DNA of 64,000 bases from Sphingomonas aliaeris (GTDB lineage: Bacteria; Pseudomonadota; Alphaproteobacteria; Sphingomonadales; Sphingomonadaceae): NCBI RefSeq assembly GCF_016743815.1, contig NZ_CP061035.1, positions 3,531,001 to 3,595,000 of the forward strand, read 5' to 3'. The position numbers and the translations under genes were made by a program. Below are positions 29,311 through 36,878 of the stretch, piece after piece. Every line of letters starts with the position of its first letter. Position 1 is the first letter of the stretch. A model generated the notes under the pieces. The model made no database searches. It had not been told where the DNA came from and saw only the letters and a list, made by a program, of their open reading frames with translations.

Positions 29311-29991
29311 TCAGCCGATTTGACGGACGCTGGTTATGGGGACCTGACCGATACCGGGCAGGGTGAGGACGGGGGTGCCCGAGGACGGCATCGAGACCGA
29401 GGCGACGGGTGCCCAGACGAGCGAGCGGCTGGTGATTTCCGCACCGTCCGTGCCGGCATTGACCTTGATGTTGAACGGGCCGCTGCCGGCATCCGCGCCG
29501 TCCGCGGTCTTGCCGTCCCACTCGTAATCGACCGTGCCCTTGACGTGCGCGCCGAGCTGGATCGTCTTCAGCACCTGACCATCGGCGGACTGGATCGAGA
29601 CGTTGACCTCGCCGGCGTCGTCGTCCAGTTCGATCGCGCCGGCGATACCGCCTGCGGTGCGGCCGTAGGCGCTCGTACCCTCGATCAGCACGGTGCGGCC
29701 GACATAGGACAGAGCGTCGCTCTGGCTGGTGCCGGCGAGCTTGTCGGAGATCGCCTTCAGCGTGCTGTTCATCTCGCTGATGCCGGCGACGGACGAGAAT
29801 TGCGCCATCTGCGCGACCATCTGCGTATTGTCGACGGGGGCGAACGGATCCTGGTTCTTCAGCTGCGCGGTCATCAGCTTGAGGAAGTCCGCCTGGCCGA
29901 GCGTGGACGACTTGGTCGTCGCGGTATTGGCCGCGGCGCCGGAGGATTTGGCGATGCCGAGATTGGCCAGCGTGGTATCGAAACTGCTCAT
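29311..29991 (-). CDS. flgD: Hook capping protein FlgD
   Basis: 226 aa. The N-terminal region carries the FlgD signature QADFLKLMTAQLKNQDPFAP with NTQMVAQMAQFSSVAG; the C-terminal half is the FLG/FN3-like capping domain with VDYEWDGKTADGA. It caps the growing hook and is discarded when the hook is complete. It lies between flgC (two bases) and flgE (34 bases). Confidence 0.95.
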   Translation of the reverse strand: MSSFDTTLANLGIAKSSGAAANTATTKSSTLGQADFLKLMTAQLKNQDPFAPVDNTQMVAQMAQFSSVAGISEMNSTLKAISDKLAGTSQSDALSYVGRTVLIEGTSAYGRTAGGIAGAIELDDDAGEVNVSIQSADGQVLKTIQLGAHVKGTVDYEWDGKTADGADAGSGPFNIKVNAGTDGAEITSRSLVWAPVASVSMPSSGTPVLTLPGIGQVPITSVRQIG

Positions 29992-29993
29992 GA

Positions 29994-30401
29994 TCAGCGG
30001 CCCATCTTGAGGGTATCGAGGATCAGCGACTTGGCGGTCTGCATCACTTCGACATTGTTCTGGTAGGTGCGCGCGGTCTCCATCATGTCGACCAGCTCGC
30101 GCGTCTCATCGACCGCGCTTTCCCAGATGTTGCCGTCCTTGTCGGCCATCGGGTGCGACGGATCGTAGCGCTTGGTGGGGGTGGCGCCCGCCGTCACGAC
30201 GCTTTCGACATTGACCGTCGCGAGGCCGGTCGCCTTGTCATATTCGGTGCGGAAGACGGGCTTCATCGTGCGGTAGGCGGCGGCTTCGCTGGACGCGATG
30301 CCGCCGGCATTGGCGAGGTTGGAGGCGGTGGTGTTCATCCGCAGCAGCTGTGCGGACATCGCCTTTCCGGCCACCTGGAAGATCGTCAGCGGATCGGCCA
30401 C
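29994..30401 (-). CDS. flgC: Flagellar proximal rod protein FlgC
   Basis: 135 aa from a GTG start four bases after the flgB stop. MSAQLLRMNTTASNLANAGG followed by AYRTMKPVFRTEY and the C-terminal ETRELVDMMETARTYQNNVE identify FlgC. The insertion GGIASSEA in the middle of the usual NxANxxT block is common in sphingomonads. Component of the proximal rod with FlgB and FlgF. Confidence 0.93.
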   Translation of the reverse strand: MADPLTIFQVAGKAMSAQLLRMNTTASNLANAGGIASSEAAAYRTMKPVFRTEYDKATGLATVNVESVVTAGATPTKRYDPSHPMADKDGNIWESAVDETRELVDMMETARTYQNNVEVMQTAKSLILDTLKMGR

Positions 30402-30404
30402 GGC

Positions 30405-30757
30405 TTATTCTCCCCTCAGCGCGCGCGTGAGCGTGTTGATGCGGCCGTTCAGGAACGACAGGGTCGTCTGATACTGGACGGCGTTTTCGGCGAAGGCGGT
30501 CTGTTCGGCGGCGAGTTCCACCGTATTGCCGTCCATCGAGGGCGACATCGGATTGCGGTAGCGCGTGGCGCTGTCCATGCCGGTGGCGGAGAGCCCCCCG
30601 AGCCCTCCGCCGCCGAAAGCGCGACCTTGAAATCCAGGTCCTTCGCCTTGAAGCCGGGCGTCGAGGCGTTCGCGATATTGGAGGCGAGCAGACCCATGCG
30701 CTGCGAACGCACTTGCAGGGCTGCCCCATGAACTCCGAAAAGACTGTTCTCGTCCAC
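30405..30757 (-). CDS. flgB: Flagellar proximal rod protein FlgB (one frameshift at 30594-30599)
   Basis: The GTG at 30757 (VDENSLFGVHGAALQVRSQR) is the likely start, with GGAGA about nine bases upstream. The rod signature GLLASNIANASTPGFKAKD follows. After KVALSAAEGSGG the frame is lost at a run of six C (plus strand); with a seventh base it continues LSATGMDSATRYRNPMSPSM to ALRGE and a stop at 30405, giving 118 codons, normal for FlgB. First gene of the flg operon, behind a sigma-54 promoter at 30798. Probably intact, with a homopolymer error. Confidence 0.87.
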
Positions 30758-30797
30758 CTTGGTCGGTCTCCGCACGTCAGTGTGCGTCGATGGCTAA

Positions 30798-30812
30798 GCA
30801 ATGGCCGTGCCA
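30798..30812 (-). promoter_or_regulatory. Sigma-54 promoter of the flgB operon
   Basis: On the minus strand TGGCAC (30812-30807), five bases, then TTGC (30801-30798). This is an exact -24/-12 match to the RpoN consensus with correct spacing. It lies 40 bp upstream of the flgB start codon and should drive flgB through at least flgL. It requires a sigma-54 activator, one of which is encoded at 41755. Confidence 0.85.
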
Positions 30813-30945
30813 GTTTGCGTTCGCCGGGCGTGGCGGGGTGTTTTGCCGGGGGGCGGCAGGGCGGGGCGGCAAGGACTTGCCGGTGGCGGCAAGCTTTGCC
30901 GGTGGTTTCGGCCGGTGCTGGGGTGGCCGCGGCGGCGGGGGAAAC

Positions 30946-30960
30946 TGGCCCGCCTCTTGC
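30946..30960 (+). promoter_or_regulatory. Sigma-54 promoter of the MotA/MotB-like and flgA operon
   Basis: TGGCCC (30946-30951), five bases, then TTGC (30955/57-30960) with the invariant GG and GC ten bases apart. One base departs from TGGCAC. It lies back to back with the flgB promoter, about 135 bp away. The expected transcription start, 12 bases past the GC, falls within two or three bases of the ATG at 30974, implying an almost leaderless message. Confidence 0.75.
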
Positions 30961-30973
30961 TACGTCACGAGCG

Positions 30974-31648
30974 ATGACATTCGACCTCGCTTCCGCGCTC
31001 GCACCGTTCCTGGACCCCGTCGCCGCCGGCATCGTCGTCGGCGGGACGGTGGTCGCGACGATGCTGCGTACGCCCGTGCGCGATCTGGCCGACGGCATGG
31101 CGGCGCTGGCGCGACTGCCGCGGCGGCGCTTCGATGCGGGCGGGTTGCTGGATCAGGTCGGCGCCTTCACGCGGATCGCGCGGCGGCACGGGGTGATGGC
31201 GCTGGACCGGTCGGTGATCACCGACCCCGACGTGTCCGCCGCGGTGTTCGCGATCATCGACGGACAGGGGCCGGACGACGTCGCCGTAATGCTGCGCGAT
31301 GCACGGCGATTGCGGACCGAGAGGCAGCTGGCGGCGGTCGAAATGTGGAGCGGTGCGGCGGAGGTCGCGCCGGCGATGGGGATGATCGGCACGCTGATCG
31401 GGCTGGTCGCGATGTTCACGCGGATGACCGACCCGAGCGCGATCGGCGCGGCGATGGCGGTGGCGTTGCTCGCCACATTGTACGGCGCGATCCTGGCCAA
31501 TCTGGTCTGCAGCCCGATCGCGGTGCGGCTGCGGCGGCAGGTGCGGGTGGAGGCGGTCGAGCGCGCGCGGCTGGAGGCGCCGCTGGTCGCGCTGGCCGCG
31601 CGCGCACGGCCCAAAGATCTGGCCCGCGATATGGCGCACGCGGCATGA
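30974..31648 (+). CDS. MotA/TolQ/ExbB-type proton channel protein in the flg cluster
   Basis: 224 aa from ATG 30974. A first helix around DPVAAGIVVGGTVVATML and two C-terminal helices in EVAPAMGMIGTLIGLVAMFT and AVALLATLYGAILANLV give the MotA/PomA channel pattern, in which P.MGMIGTL.G and the TxYG motif line the pore. It is shorter than the MotA at 20594 and clearly distinct from it. The downstream gene encodes its MotB-like partner, with overlapping ATGA. A second stator type for the same motor is the natural inference. Confidence 0.85.
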   Translation: MTFDLASALAPFLDPVAAGIVVGGTVVATMLRTPVRDLADGMAALARLPRRRFDAGGLLDQVGAFTRIARRHGVMALDRSVITDPDVSAAVFAIIDGQGPDDVAVMLRDARRLRTERQLAAVEMWSGAAEVAPAMGMIGTLIGLVAMFTRMTDPSAIGAAMAVALLATLYGAILANLVCSPIAVRLRRQVRVEAVERARLEAPLVALAARARPKDLARDMAHAA

Positions 31649-32172
31649 TGCCGGACGACTTCCCCGACGACGCGCCCGGCCGCCCGGCCTGGCTGATGAC
31701 GCTCGCCGATCTCGCCTTGCTGCTGGTCGGGTTCTTCGTGTTCATCCAGGCGACCGGGCATCTGGATCGCAAGGCACTGGCCAAGGGCATCCGCGAGGGC
31801 TTCGGGACGGACCGGGTGGTCGAGGATCCGATGCCGGTCGCGGCCGCGTCGATGGCGGACTTCGCTGCCGGATCCGCCGCCCTGCCCGCCCCCGCCGATG
31901 CGCTGATCGGCTGGGCGCGCGAGGCGACGCGCGATCCACGCGTGACGATCAGGATCAGCGGGAATAGCGACGGATCGACCGGCGACGTGGATGCGGCGAC
32001 CGGCAGCGCCACCGTGCTCGCCGCCGACCGTGCGCGCGCGATCGCCGCCGAATTCGCCCGCGCCCGCGCGGTGCCGCAGGACCGCATGACGATCGTGACC
32101 GGCAGCAGCAAGAGCCGGTCGGTCGTCGTCACGCTCGGCTTTGCCGGCCGATTGCCGGGCGACCGGCCATGA
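31645..32172 (+). CDS. Compact MotB-like stator partner
   Basis: 175 aa overlapping the MotA-like gene by four bases. The N-terminal helix AWLMTLADLALLLVGFFVFI contains the single acidic residue (D in LADL) at the place of the MotB proton-binding aspartate. The C-terminal part is a short OmpA-like domain: VTIRISGNSDGS corresponds to the usual GHTD strand and VLAADRARAIAAEFARA to the LSxxRAxAV helix. It is much shorter than the MotB at 19684 (about 300 aa), so the wall-binding reach is different. Function as stator is inferred. Confidence 0.8.
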   Translation: MMPDDFPDDAPGRPAWLMTLADLALLLVGFFVFIQATGHLDRKALAKGIREGFGTDRVVEDPMPVAAASMADFAAGSAALPAPADALIGWAREATRDPRVTIRISGNSDGSTGDVDAATGSATVLAADRARAIAAEFARARAVPQDRMTIVTGSSKSRSVVVTLGFAGRLPGDRP

Positions 32173-32195
32173 TTTGCCGTTTCGGAGGACCCAAG

Positions 32196-32720
32196 ATGTA
32201 CCGCCTGCTGATCCCCGCATTATTGTGCGCCACCCCCGCGATCGCCGCGCCCGCATTTCAGGACACGGCGGCGCTGGACCGCGCGGTCGCCGCCTTTACC
32301 GGGCGCGGCATCGGCAGCCAGGGCGGCGCGCGGAGCGTGGTCGATGCGCGGCTGAAGCTGGCGCAATGCCCGACGCTCGCCATGTCGTGGCGGTCGGAAG
32401 TGCACGATGCGGTCGTCGTCAGCTGCACGGGGCCGGAATGGCGGATCTTCGTGCCGGTCCTGTTCACCCCCACCGAGACCAACAAGCCGGCCCGGCAGAG
32501 CGTTGCGGCACCGGTCAAGGCCGAACCCGTCATCAGACGCGGCGATCCGGTGACGATCGCCGCGGGATCGAACGGTTTTTCGATCACGCGCGAGGGCGTC
32601 GCGCTGGGCGATGCGGCACCGGGCGCGCGCTTCATGGTCCGGGTGGAGGATGCCAAGACACCGGTCCAGGCGGTCGCGGTCGAAAGCGGCCGCGCGACCC
32701 TGCCCGGATGGAGCGAATAA
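32196..32720 (+). CDS. flgA: Flagellar P-ring assembly chaperone FlgA
   Basis: 174 aa from ATG 32196, chosen because GGAGG lies just upstream; an in-frame start at 32169 overlaps the previous gene. Signal peptide MYRLLIPALLCATPAIAAPA for the periplasm. The C-terminal SAF-type domain has VIRRGDPVTIAAGSNGFSIT and ALGDAAPGARFMVRV, as in FlgA. It escorts FlgI subunits for P-ring formation. Last gene of the operon that starts with the MotA-like gene. Confidence 0.9.
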   Translation: MYRLLIPALLCATPAIAAPAFQDTAALDRAVAAFTGRGIGSQGGARSVVDARLKLAQCPTLAMSWRSEVHDAVVVSCTGPEWRIFVPVLFTPTETNKPARQSVAAPVKAEPVIRRGDPVTIAAGSNGFSITREGVALGDAAPGARFMVRVEDAKTPVQAVAVESGRATLPGWSE

Positions 32721-32727
32721 ATCGTGC

Positions 32728-32754
32728 TAAAGCTTTCCCCCGGCCTGCCGTTTA
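32728..32754 (+). promoter_or_regulatory. Sigma-28 (FliA) promoter of flgM
   Basis: TAAAGCTT (32728-32735), 11 bases, then GCCGTTTA (32747-32754). This is very close to the flagellar sigma-28 consensus TAAAGTTT-N11-GCCGATAA. It lies 33 bp upstream of the flgM start and would give late expression of flgM and flgN under FliA, the sigma factor FlgM itself inhibits. Confidence 0.85.
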
Positions 32755-32787
32755 TCCCTGTGTGGCAGGACCCGGAAAGGGGCGAAC

Positions 32788-33135
32788 ATGGTGGATCCTC
32801 TCGGCGTAAAGCCGGTACAGACTGGCGAGCGCATCGCGCCCGTCGCACGCGTCGTGCCGACCGCAACGGTCGCGCCGACGGTGGAACAGGATGCGGACCG
32901 CGGCGCCGTCAAGGCGACGACCGTCAAGCAATCCGGGGGCGAGCAGTCGACGGTCGAGAAATCGACCGTCGCCAGCACGGCGAAGGATTTCGCATCGTCC
33001 CCGCCGATCGATCTCGAACGGATCGCCAAGATCCGCAAGGCGATCGCGGACGGCAATTTCCCGATCTATCCGTCGACCATCGCGGATCGGCTGATCGCGT
33101 CGAAATACGACTGGTTGCGCAATGACGGCGAATGA
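32788..33135 (+). CDS. flgM: Anti-sigma-28 factor FlgM
   Basis: 115 aa. Poorly structured N-terminal half rich in Thr, Val and Ala, then the conserved C-terminal helices IDLERIAKIRKAIADGNFPI and STIADRLIASKY of FlgM. It holds FliA inactive until it is exported through the completed hook-basal body. MVDPLGVKPVQ at the start is a usual FlgM N-terminus. Overlaps flgN by 14 bases and has its own sigma-28 promoter. Confidence 0.93.
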   Translation: MVDPLGVKPVQTGERIAPVARVVPTATVAPTVEQDADRGAVKATTVKQSGGEQSTVEKSTVASTAKDFASSPPIDLERIAKIRKAIADGNFPIYPSTIADRLIASKYDWLRNDGE

Positions 33136-33460
33136 CACCCGCCGCGACGCACTGATCCGGGTGATCGAAGCGCTGCATCAGGAGATTGCCGCGCTGAAGA
33201 CGAATGACATCGCCGCGCTGGAACGCGCGACGCAGGACAAGTTGCAGGGGGTCGAGGCGGTCGCCGCCTTGGGCACCGGCCCGGCGGGCACGGACCTGCG
33301 CGATCTGGCGGACGAGGCCAACCGGCTGAACGAAACGTGCCGCATCTACGTCAACCTGATGGCGGCAAATGTTCGCCGCCGCCTGCAAACCTTGACCGGC
33401 GATGCCGGCCAGGGCGGCGCGATCTACCGCGCGACCGGGTCTATGCGCGCTTACGCCTGA
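33122..33460 (+). CDS. flgN: FlgN-like flagellar export chaperone
   Basis: 112 aa, predicted all-helical, with IRVIEALHQEIAALKTNDIA and LADEANRLNETCRIYVNLMA showing the heptad-like pattern of FlgN. Position directly after flgM, with overlapping reading frames, is the standard arrangement. FlgN binds FlgK and FlgL in the cytosol and brings them to the export gate. Family similarity is weak by nature, so the call rests partly on context. Confidence 0.8.
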   Translation: MTANDTRRDALIRVIEALHQEIAALKTNDIAALERATQDKLQGVEAVAALGTGPAGTDLRDLADEANRLNETCRIYVNLMAANVRRRLQTLTGDAGQGGAIYRATGSMRAYA

Positions 33461-33523
33461 GGGTTTTTGCGAGACTGGCCACCGCATGTGCCGTCGTCGC
33501 GGACCGTATGCCGCCCCACACCC

Positions 33524-33593
33524 TCCGTTCGTCCTGAGCTTGTCGAAGGGCGGGCCCCGGGGACAGGTGCTTCGACAGGCTCAGCACGAACGG
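33524..33593. repeat. Dispersed palindromic repeat (TTCGTCCTGAGCTTGTCGAA family)
   Basis: Facing arms CCGTTCGTCCTGAGCTTGTC (33524 on) and GACAGGCTCAGCACGAACGG (to 33593) around a GGGCCCCGGGG-type loop. Same element as at 25272, 25399, 58211/59388 and 60294. This intact copy gives the template from which the IS110-interrupted copy can be reconstructed. Confidence 0.85.
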
Positions 33594-33661
33594 GTGGGGG
33601 TGTGATGTCAGGTTTAGGTCGGGCCGATCCCACTTCTGACGGTTGAAAACCGGGACATTAC

Positions 33662-33772
33662 CCAGCCACCGTCATTCCCGCGCAGGCGGGAATCTATAAT
33701 CACGACGCCCCGTTGAAGACGGCAAGCGTCAGCCCCTAGGGATTCCCGCCTTCGCGGGAATGACGGTGGCTG
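33662..33772. repeat. Palindromic repeat, GTCATTCCCGCG family, copy 1
   Basis: Arms at about 33662-33694 and 33740-33772 are nearly perfect reverse complements over 33 bp (one mismatch within GCGCAGGCGGG versus TTCGCGGG), each with an inner palindrome CCCGCG..GCGGG. The same family recurs at 37664. Widespread in sphingomonad and other alphaproteobacterial intergenic regions. Confidence 0.82.
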
Positions 33773-33849
33773 GAGGCGGTCCTACGCCCCCCCCGAACAC
33801 CCCTCCCCGCCCCCCCCACCGAACGCCCTCCCCACCAAACGCCCCGAAC

Positions 33850-33864
33850 TGGCACGTTCCTTGC
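33850..33864 (+). promoter_or_regulatory. Sigma-54 promoter of the lytic transglycosylase-flhA-fliA operon
   Basis: TGGCAC (33850-33855), GTTCC, TTGC (33861-33864): an exact -24/-12 RpoN promoter. Predicted start about 33876, giving a 26-base leader before ATG 33902. It puts flhA and fliA under sigma-54 control, so the late sigma factor depends on the middle-class activator. Confidence 0.88.
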
Positions 33865-33901
33865 TGATCTGGCCCCGACAAGGTCAATCAGCCGAGGATC
33901 G

Positions 33902-34793
33902 ATGAGCTTCAACCCATTTGCCGTCACTGCCGCCCGCACCAACGTCTCGGCCAAGTCCGCGATCGCGTTGGCGAGCCAGAAGACCGGCGTCGACTTCTCG
34001 TACCTGATGGGACAGGCGCAGCTGGAAAGCGGGATGCGCAGCGATGCGCGTGCCGGGACGTCGAGCGCGTCCGGCCTGTACCAGTTCATCGACCAGAGCT
34101 GGCTGCGCGTGATGAAGCAGCATGGCGCCGAACACGGCATGGCCTGGGCATCGGATGCGATCTCCTCCACCGGCAGCGGGCGGATGACGGTGAGCGATCC
34201 CCGCCACGCGCCGCGCGATCATGGCGCTCCGCAACGATCCGCAGGCCGCGTCGCTGATGGCGGCCGAACATGCATCGGACAATAAGGACGCGCTGGAAAA
34301 CTCGCTGGGCCGCGATGCGACCGGCACCGATCTGTACATGGCGCATTTCCTGGGACTGGGCGGCGCCAAGTCGTTCCTGAAGAATATGGCGAACACGCCC
34401 GACCGCCCCGCCGCCGGCCTGTTCCCCGCCGCGGCGCGCGCGAACCGCAGCGTCTTCTTCACCTCGGGCGGGCAGGCGCGGTCGCTTTCACAGGTCTATG
34501 ACCGCTTCGCCGCGAAGCTGGACAAGGGCGCGGGCGTCGCGACTGGGACGGCAAGCGGCCTGTTCGACCAAGCGGCGGTGACGATGGCATCCGCGGCGAT
34601 GGAGATAGACGGCGCGACCGTCATTCCCGGCAATAACGAAGACAGCGGATCGCATAGCGCGGGCGCGTGGGCGAAGGCGACGCTGGACCAGTTCGGCGGC
34701 AATCGCAGCGAACGCCAGATGGCGAGCCTGATCCGCCCGACCCCGGCCAATGCCAAGCTGGCCTACATGATGCTCGCGACGTTGGGGGCGTAA
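33902..34793 (+). CDS. Flagellar soluble lytic transglycosylase (one frameshift at 34199-34202)
   Basis: The first part has a goose-type lysozyme/SLT fold: LMGQAQLESGMRSDA with the catalytic glutamate, then SGLYQFIDQSWLRVM. The continuation, in another frame, reads IMALRNDPQAASLMAAEHAS and LYMAHFLGLGGAKSFL. Removing one C from the run of four at 34199 joins them as SDPATRRAIMALRN and gives 297 codons. There is no signal peptide, as expected if it is exported like the SltF-type muramidases that open the cell wall for the rod in bacteria whose FlgJ lacks this domain. The flhA gene starts four bases after the stop. Confidence 0.82.
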
Positions 34794-34796
34794 ACG

Positions 34797-36878
34797 ATGG
34801 CCGCTGCACTCAAACAGGGCCGCATCCTGCCGCTGCTGCGATCCTCGGCCTTGCCGCTGGCGACGCTGTTGCTGGTCGTATTGATGGTTGTGCCGATCCC
34901 GACGCCCGTCCTCGACATCTTCTTCATCATGAACATCGCGATCAGCCTCGCAGTGCTGATGGTCGCGCTCAATGCACAGAAGCCACTCGATTTCTCCGCC
35001 TTCCCGACCGTCCTGCTGTTCGCGACGTTGTTCCGCCTGGGCCTGAACGTCGCATCGACGCGCGTCGTGCTGGGCCACGGGCATCAGGGCGAAAGCGCCG
35101 CCGGCCATGTGATCGAGGCGTTCGGCACGTTCGTGATCGGCGGCGACTATATCGTCGGGCTGTTCGTGTTCGCGATCCTCGTCATCATCAACATGATCGT
35201 GGTGACCAAGGGCGCGGGCCGCGTGTCCGAAGTGTCCGCACGCTTCACGCTGGACGCATTGCCCGGCAAGCAGATGGCGATCGACGCCGATCTGAACGCC
35301 GGGCTGATCACCCCCGACGAAGCCAAGGCGCGCCGCGTCGAAGTGTCGACCGAGGCGGATTTCTACGGGTCGATGGACGGTTCGTCGAAGTTCGTGAAAG
35401 GCGATGCGGTCGCCGGCCTGCTGATCCTGTTCGCCAATATCGCGGGCGGCCTTATCCTCGGCCCGGTGAGCCACGGCCTGTCGATCAGCGAAGCGGCGCA
35501 TACATACGTGCTGCTCGCGATCGGCGATGCTTTGGTCGCGCAGATCCCGTCGCTGTTGCTGTCGATCGCCGCCGCCGCGATCGTGACGCGCGTCACCTCC
35601 AGCCAGGATCTGGCCGGGCAGATCGGCGGGCAGTTCGCCAGCGCGCGGACCTGGACGCCTGTCGCGATCATCCTCGGGCTGCTGGGGCTGATGCCGGGCA
35701 TGCCGCACATCATCATCCTGCCCGCTGCAGCCGCCGCCGGCTATGCCGCGTACAAGCTGAACCAGAAGGCCAAGCGCCCCGCCCCGGTCGAGGTCGCGGA
35801 GATCGAGCCGGTCGACCAGTCGAAGATCGGCTGGGACGAAGTGACCGACACGATGCAGGTCAACCTGGATATCGGATACGGACTGGTGCCGTTGGTCGAC
35901 GAACGTCGCGGTTCGCCGCTGATGAGCCGGATCACCGGCGTGCGCCGCCAATTGTCGAAGGAACTGGGCTTCGTCGTGCCGCAGGTGCGCGTCCGCGACG
36001 ACATCAACATGGCGCCGTTCGCCTATCGCATCCTGGTCGGCGGCGTCGTGCTGGGCGAGGACAGCGTGTCGCCGGAGGAGATGCTGGCGCTCGACACGGG
36101 TCAGGCGATCGGGTCGCTGGTCGGCAAGAAGGCGAAGGACCCGACGTTCGGGCTGGACGCGGTGTGGATTTCGCAGGGCGATGCCGATGCCGCGACCGGC
36201 GCCGGCTATCTGGTGGTCGATCCGGGCACCGTCGTCGCGACTCATCTGAACCACATGCTCGGCAGCCATGCGGCCGACCTGCTCGGCCCGGACGAGGTGC
36301 AGAATTTGCTCGACGGATTGAAGGAGCGCGCCGCGAACCTCGTCGCCGCTTTGTCGCCCAATCCGTTGCCGCTGACCACGCTGACTCAGGTGCTGAAGGG
36401 CCTGCTGGCGGAGAACGTGCCGCTGAAGGAATTCCGCAGCATCGCGCAGGCGATCTCGATCGCCGCGCAGAAGTCGCTGGACGCGGACGAGATCATCGAA
36501 CTGATCCGCCCCGAACTGGGCGGGCTGATCATCGGCAAATTGTGCGGCGTGCGCGAGCCGTTGCGCGTGATGACGTTGGAGGGACAATTGGAAGGTCTTC
36601 TTGGGCAGGCAGTGCGTAGCGATCCGTCGCGCCGCCACACGATCGAACCCGATCTGGGGCGTCGCATCGTCGATGCGCTGCAACAGGCGGCGAACCCGCT
36701 GATCGCGGAGGCCAAGCCGTTCGTACTGGTCGTGCAGCCGGCGATCCGCGTCGCGATCCGCAAGCTGATCCGCACGATCCTGCCCGATACGCCGGTGATG
36801 AGCTTCTTCGAAGTGCCGGAGGAAAAGGCGGTCGAGGTCGTCGCCGTGATCGGTGCTCCGCAAGCGTTGGCGGCATGA
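34797..36878 (+). CDS. flhA: Flagellar type III export gate protein FlhA
   Basis: 693 aa. The N-terminal half has eight membrane helices and the FHIPEP block with RLGLNVASTRVVLGHGHQGE and GDAVAGLLILFANIAGGLIL. The C-terminal cytoplasmic domain has MSRITGVRRQLSKELGFVVP and the LTQVLKGLLAENVPL and FCxx-like regions that bind chaperone-substrate complexes. It is the largest component of the export gate and uses the proton gradient. It ends in an ATGA overlap with fliA. Confidence 0.96.
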   Translation: MAAALKQGRILPLLRSSALPLATLLLVVLMVVPIPTPVLDIFFIMNIAISLAVLMVALNAQKPLDFSAFPTVLLFATLFRLGLNVASTRVVLGHGHQGESAAGHVIEAFGTFVIGGDYIVGLFVFAILVIINMIVVTKGAGRVSEVSARFTLDALPGKQMAIDADLNAGLITPDEAKARRVEVSTEADFYGSMDGSSKFVKGDAVAGLLILFANIAGGLILGPVSHGLSISEAAHTYVLLAIGDALVAQIPSLLLSIAAAAIVTRVTSSQDLAGQIGGQFASARTWTPVAIILGLLGLMPGMPHIIILPAAAAAGYAAYKLNQKAKRPAPVEVAEIEPVDQSKIGWDEVTDTMQVNLDIGYGLVPLVDERRGSPLMSRITGVRRQLSKELGFVVPQVRVRDDINMAPFAYRILVGGVVLGEDSVSPEEMLALDTGQAIGSLVGKKAKDPTFGLDAVWISQGDADAATGAGYLVVDPGTVVATHLNHMLGSHAADLLGPDEVQNLLDGLKERAANLVAALSPNPLPLTTLTQVLKGLLAENVPLKEFRSIAQAISIAAQKSLDADEIIELIRPELGGLIIGKLCGVREPLRVMTLEGQLEGLLGQAVRSDPSRRHTIEPDLGRRIVDALQQAANPLIAEAKPFVLVVQPAIRVAIRKLIRTILPDTPVMSFFEVPEEKAVEVVAVIGAPQALAA

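Larger units (their letters stand above)
33461..33901. other. Gene-free stretch with repeats and a sigma-54 promoter
   Basis: No credible ORF. It holds a dispersed palindromic repeat (33524-33593), a second palindromic family (33662-33772), a C-rich tract (33785-33845) and the sigma-54 promoter at 33850. The repeats probably end the flgMN transcript. Confidence 0.75.

Noticed and set aside
30884..30902. Another -24/-12 look-alike, TGGCGG..TTTGCC
   Set aside because: GG to GC spacing is one base too long; the good site is at 30946.
34488..36863. A 791-codon minus-strand frame opposite flhA
   Set aside because: Shadow of flhA; composition is His/Arg/Gln-rich with no motif.
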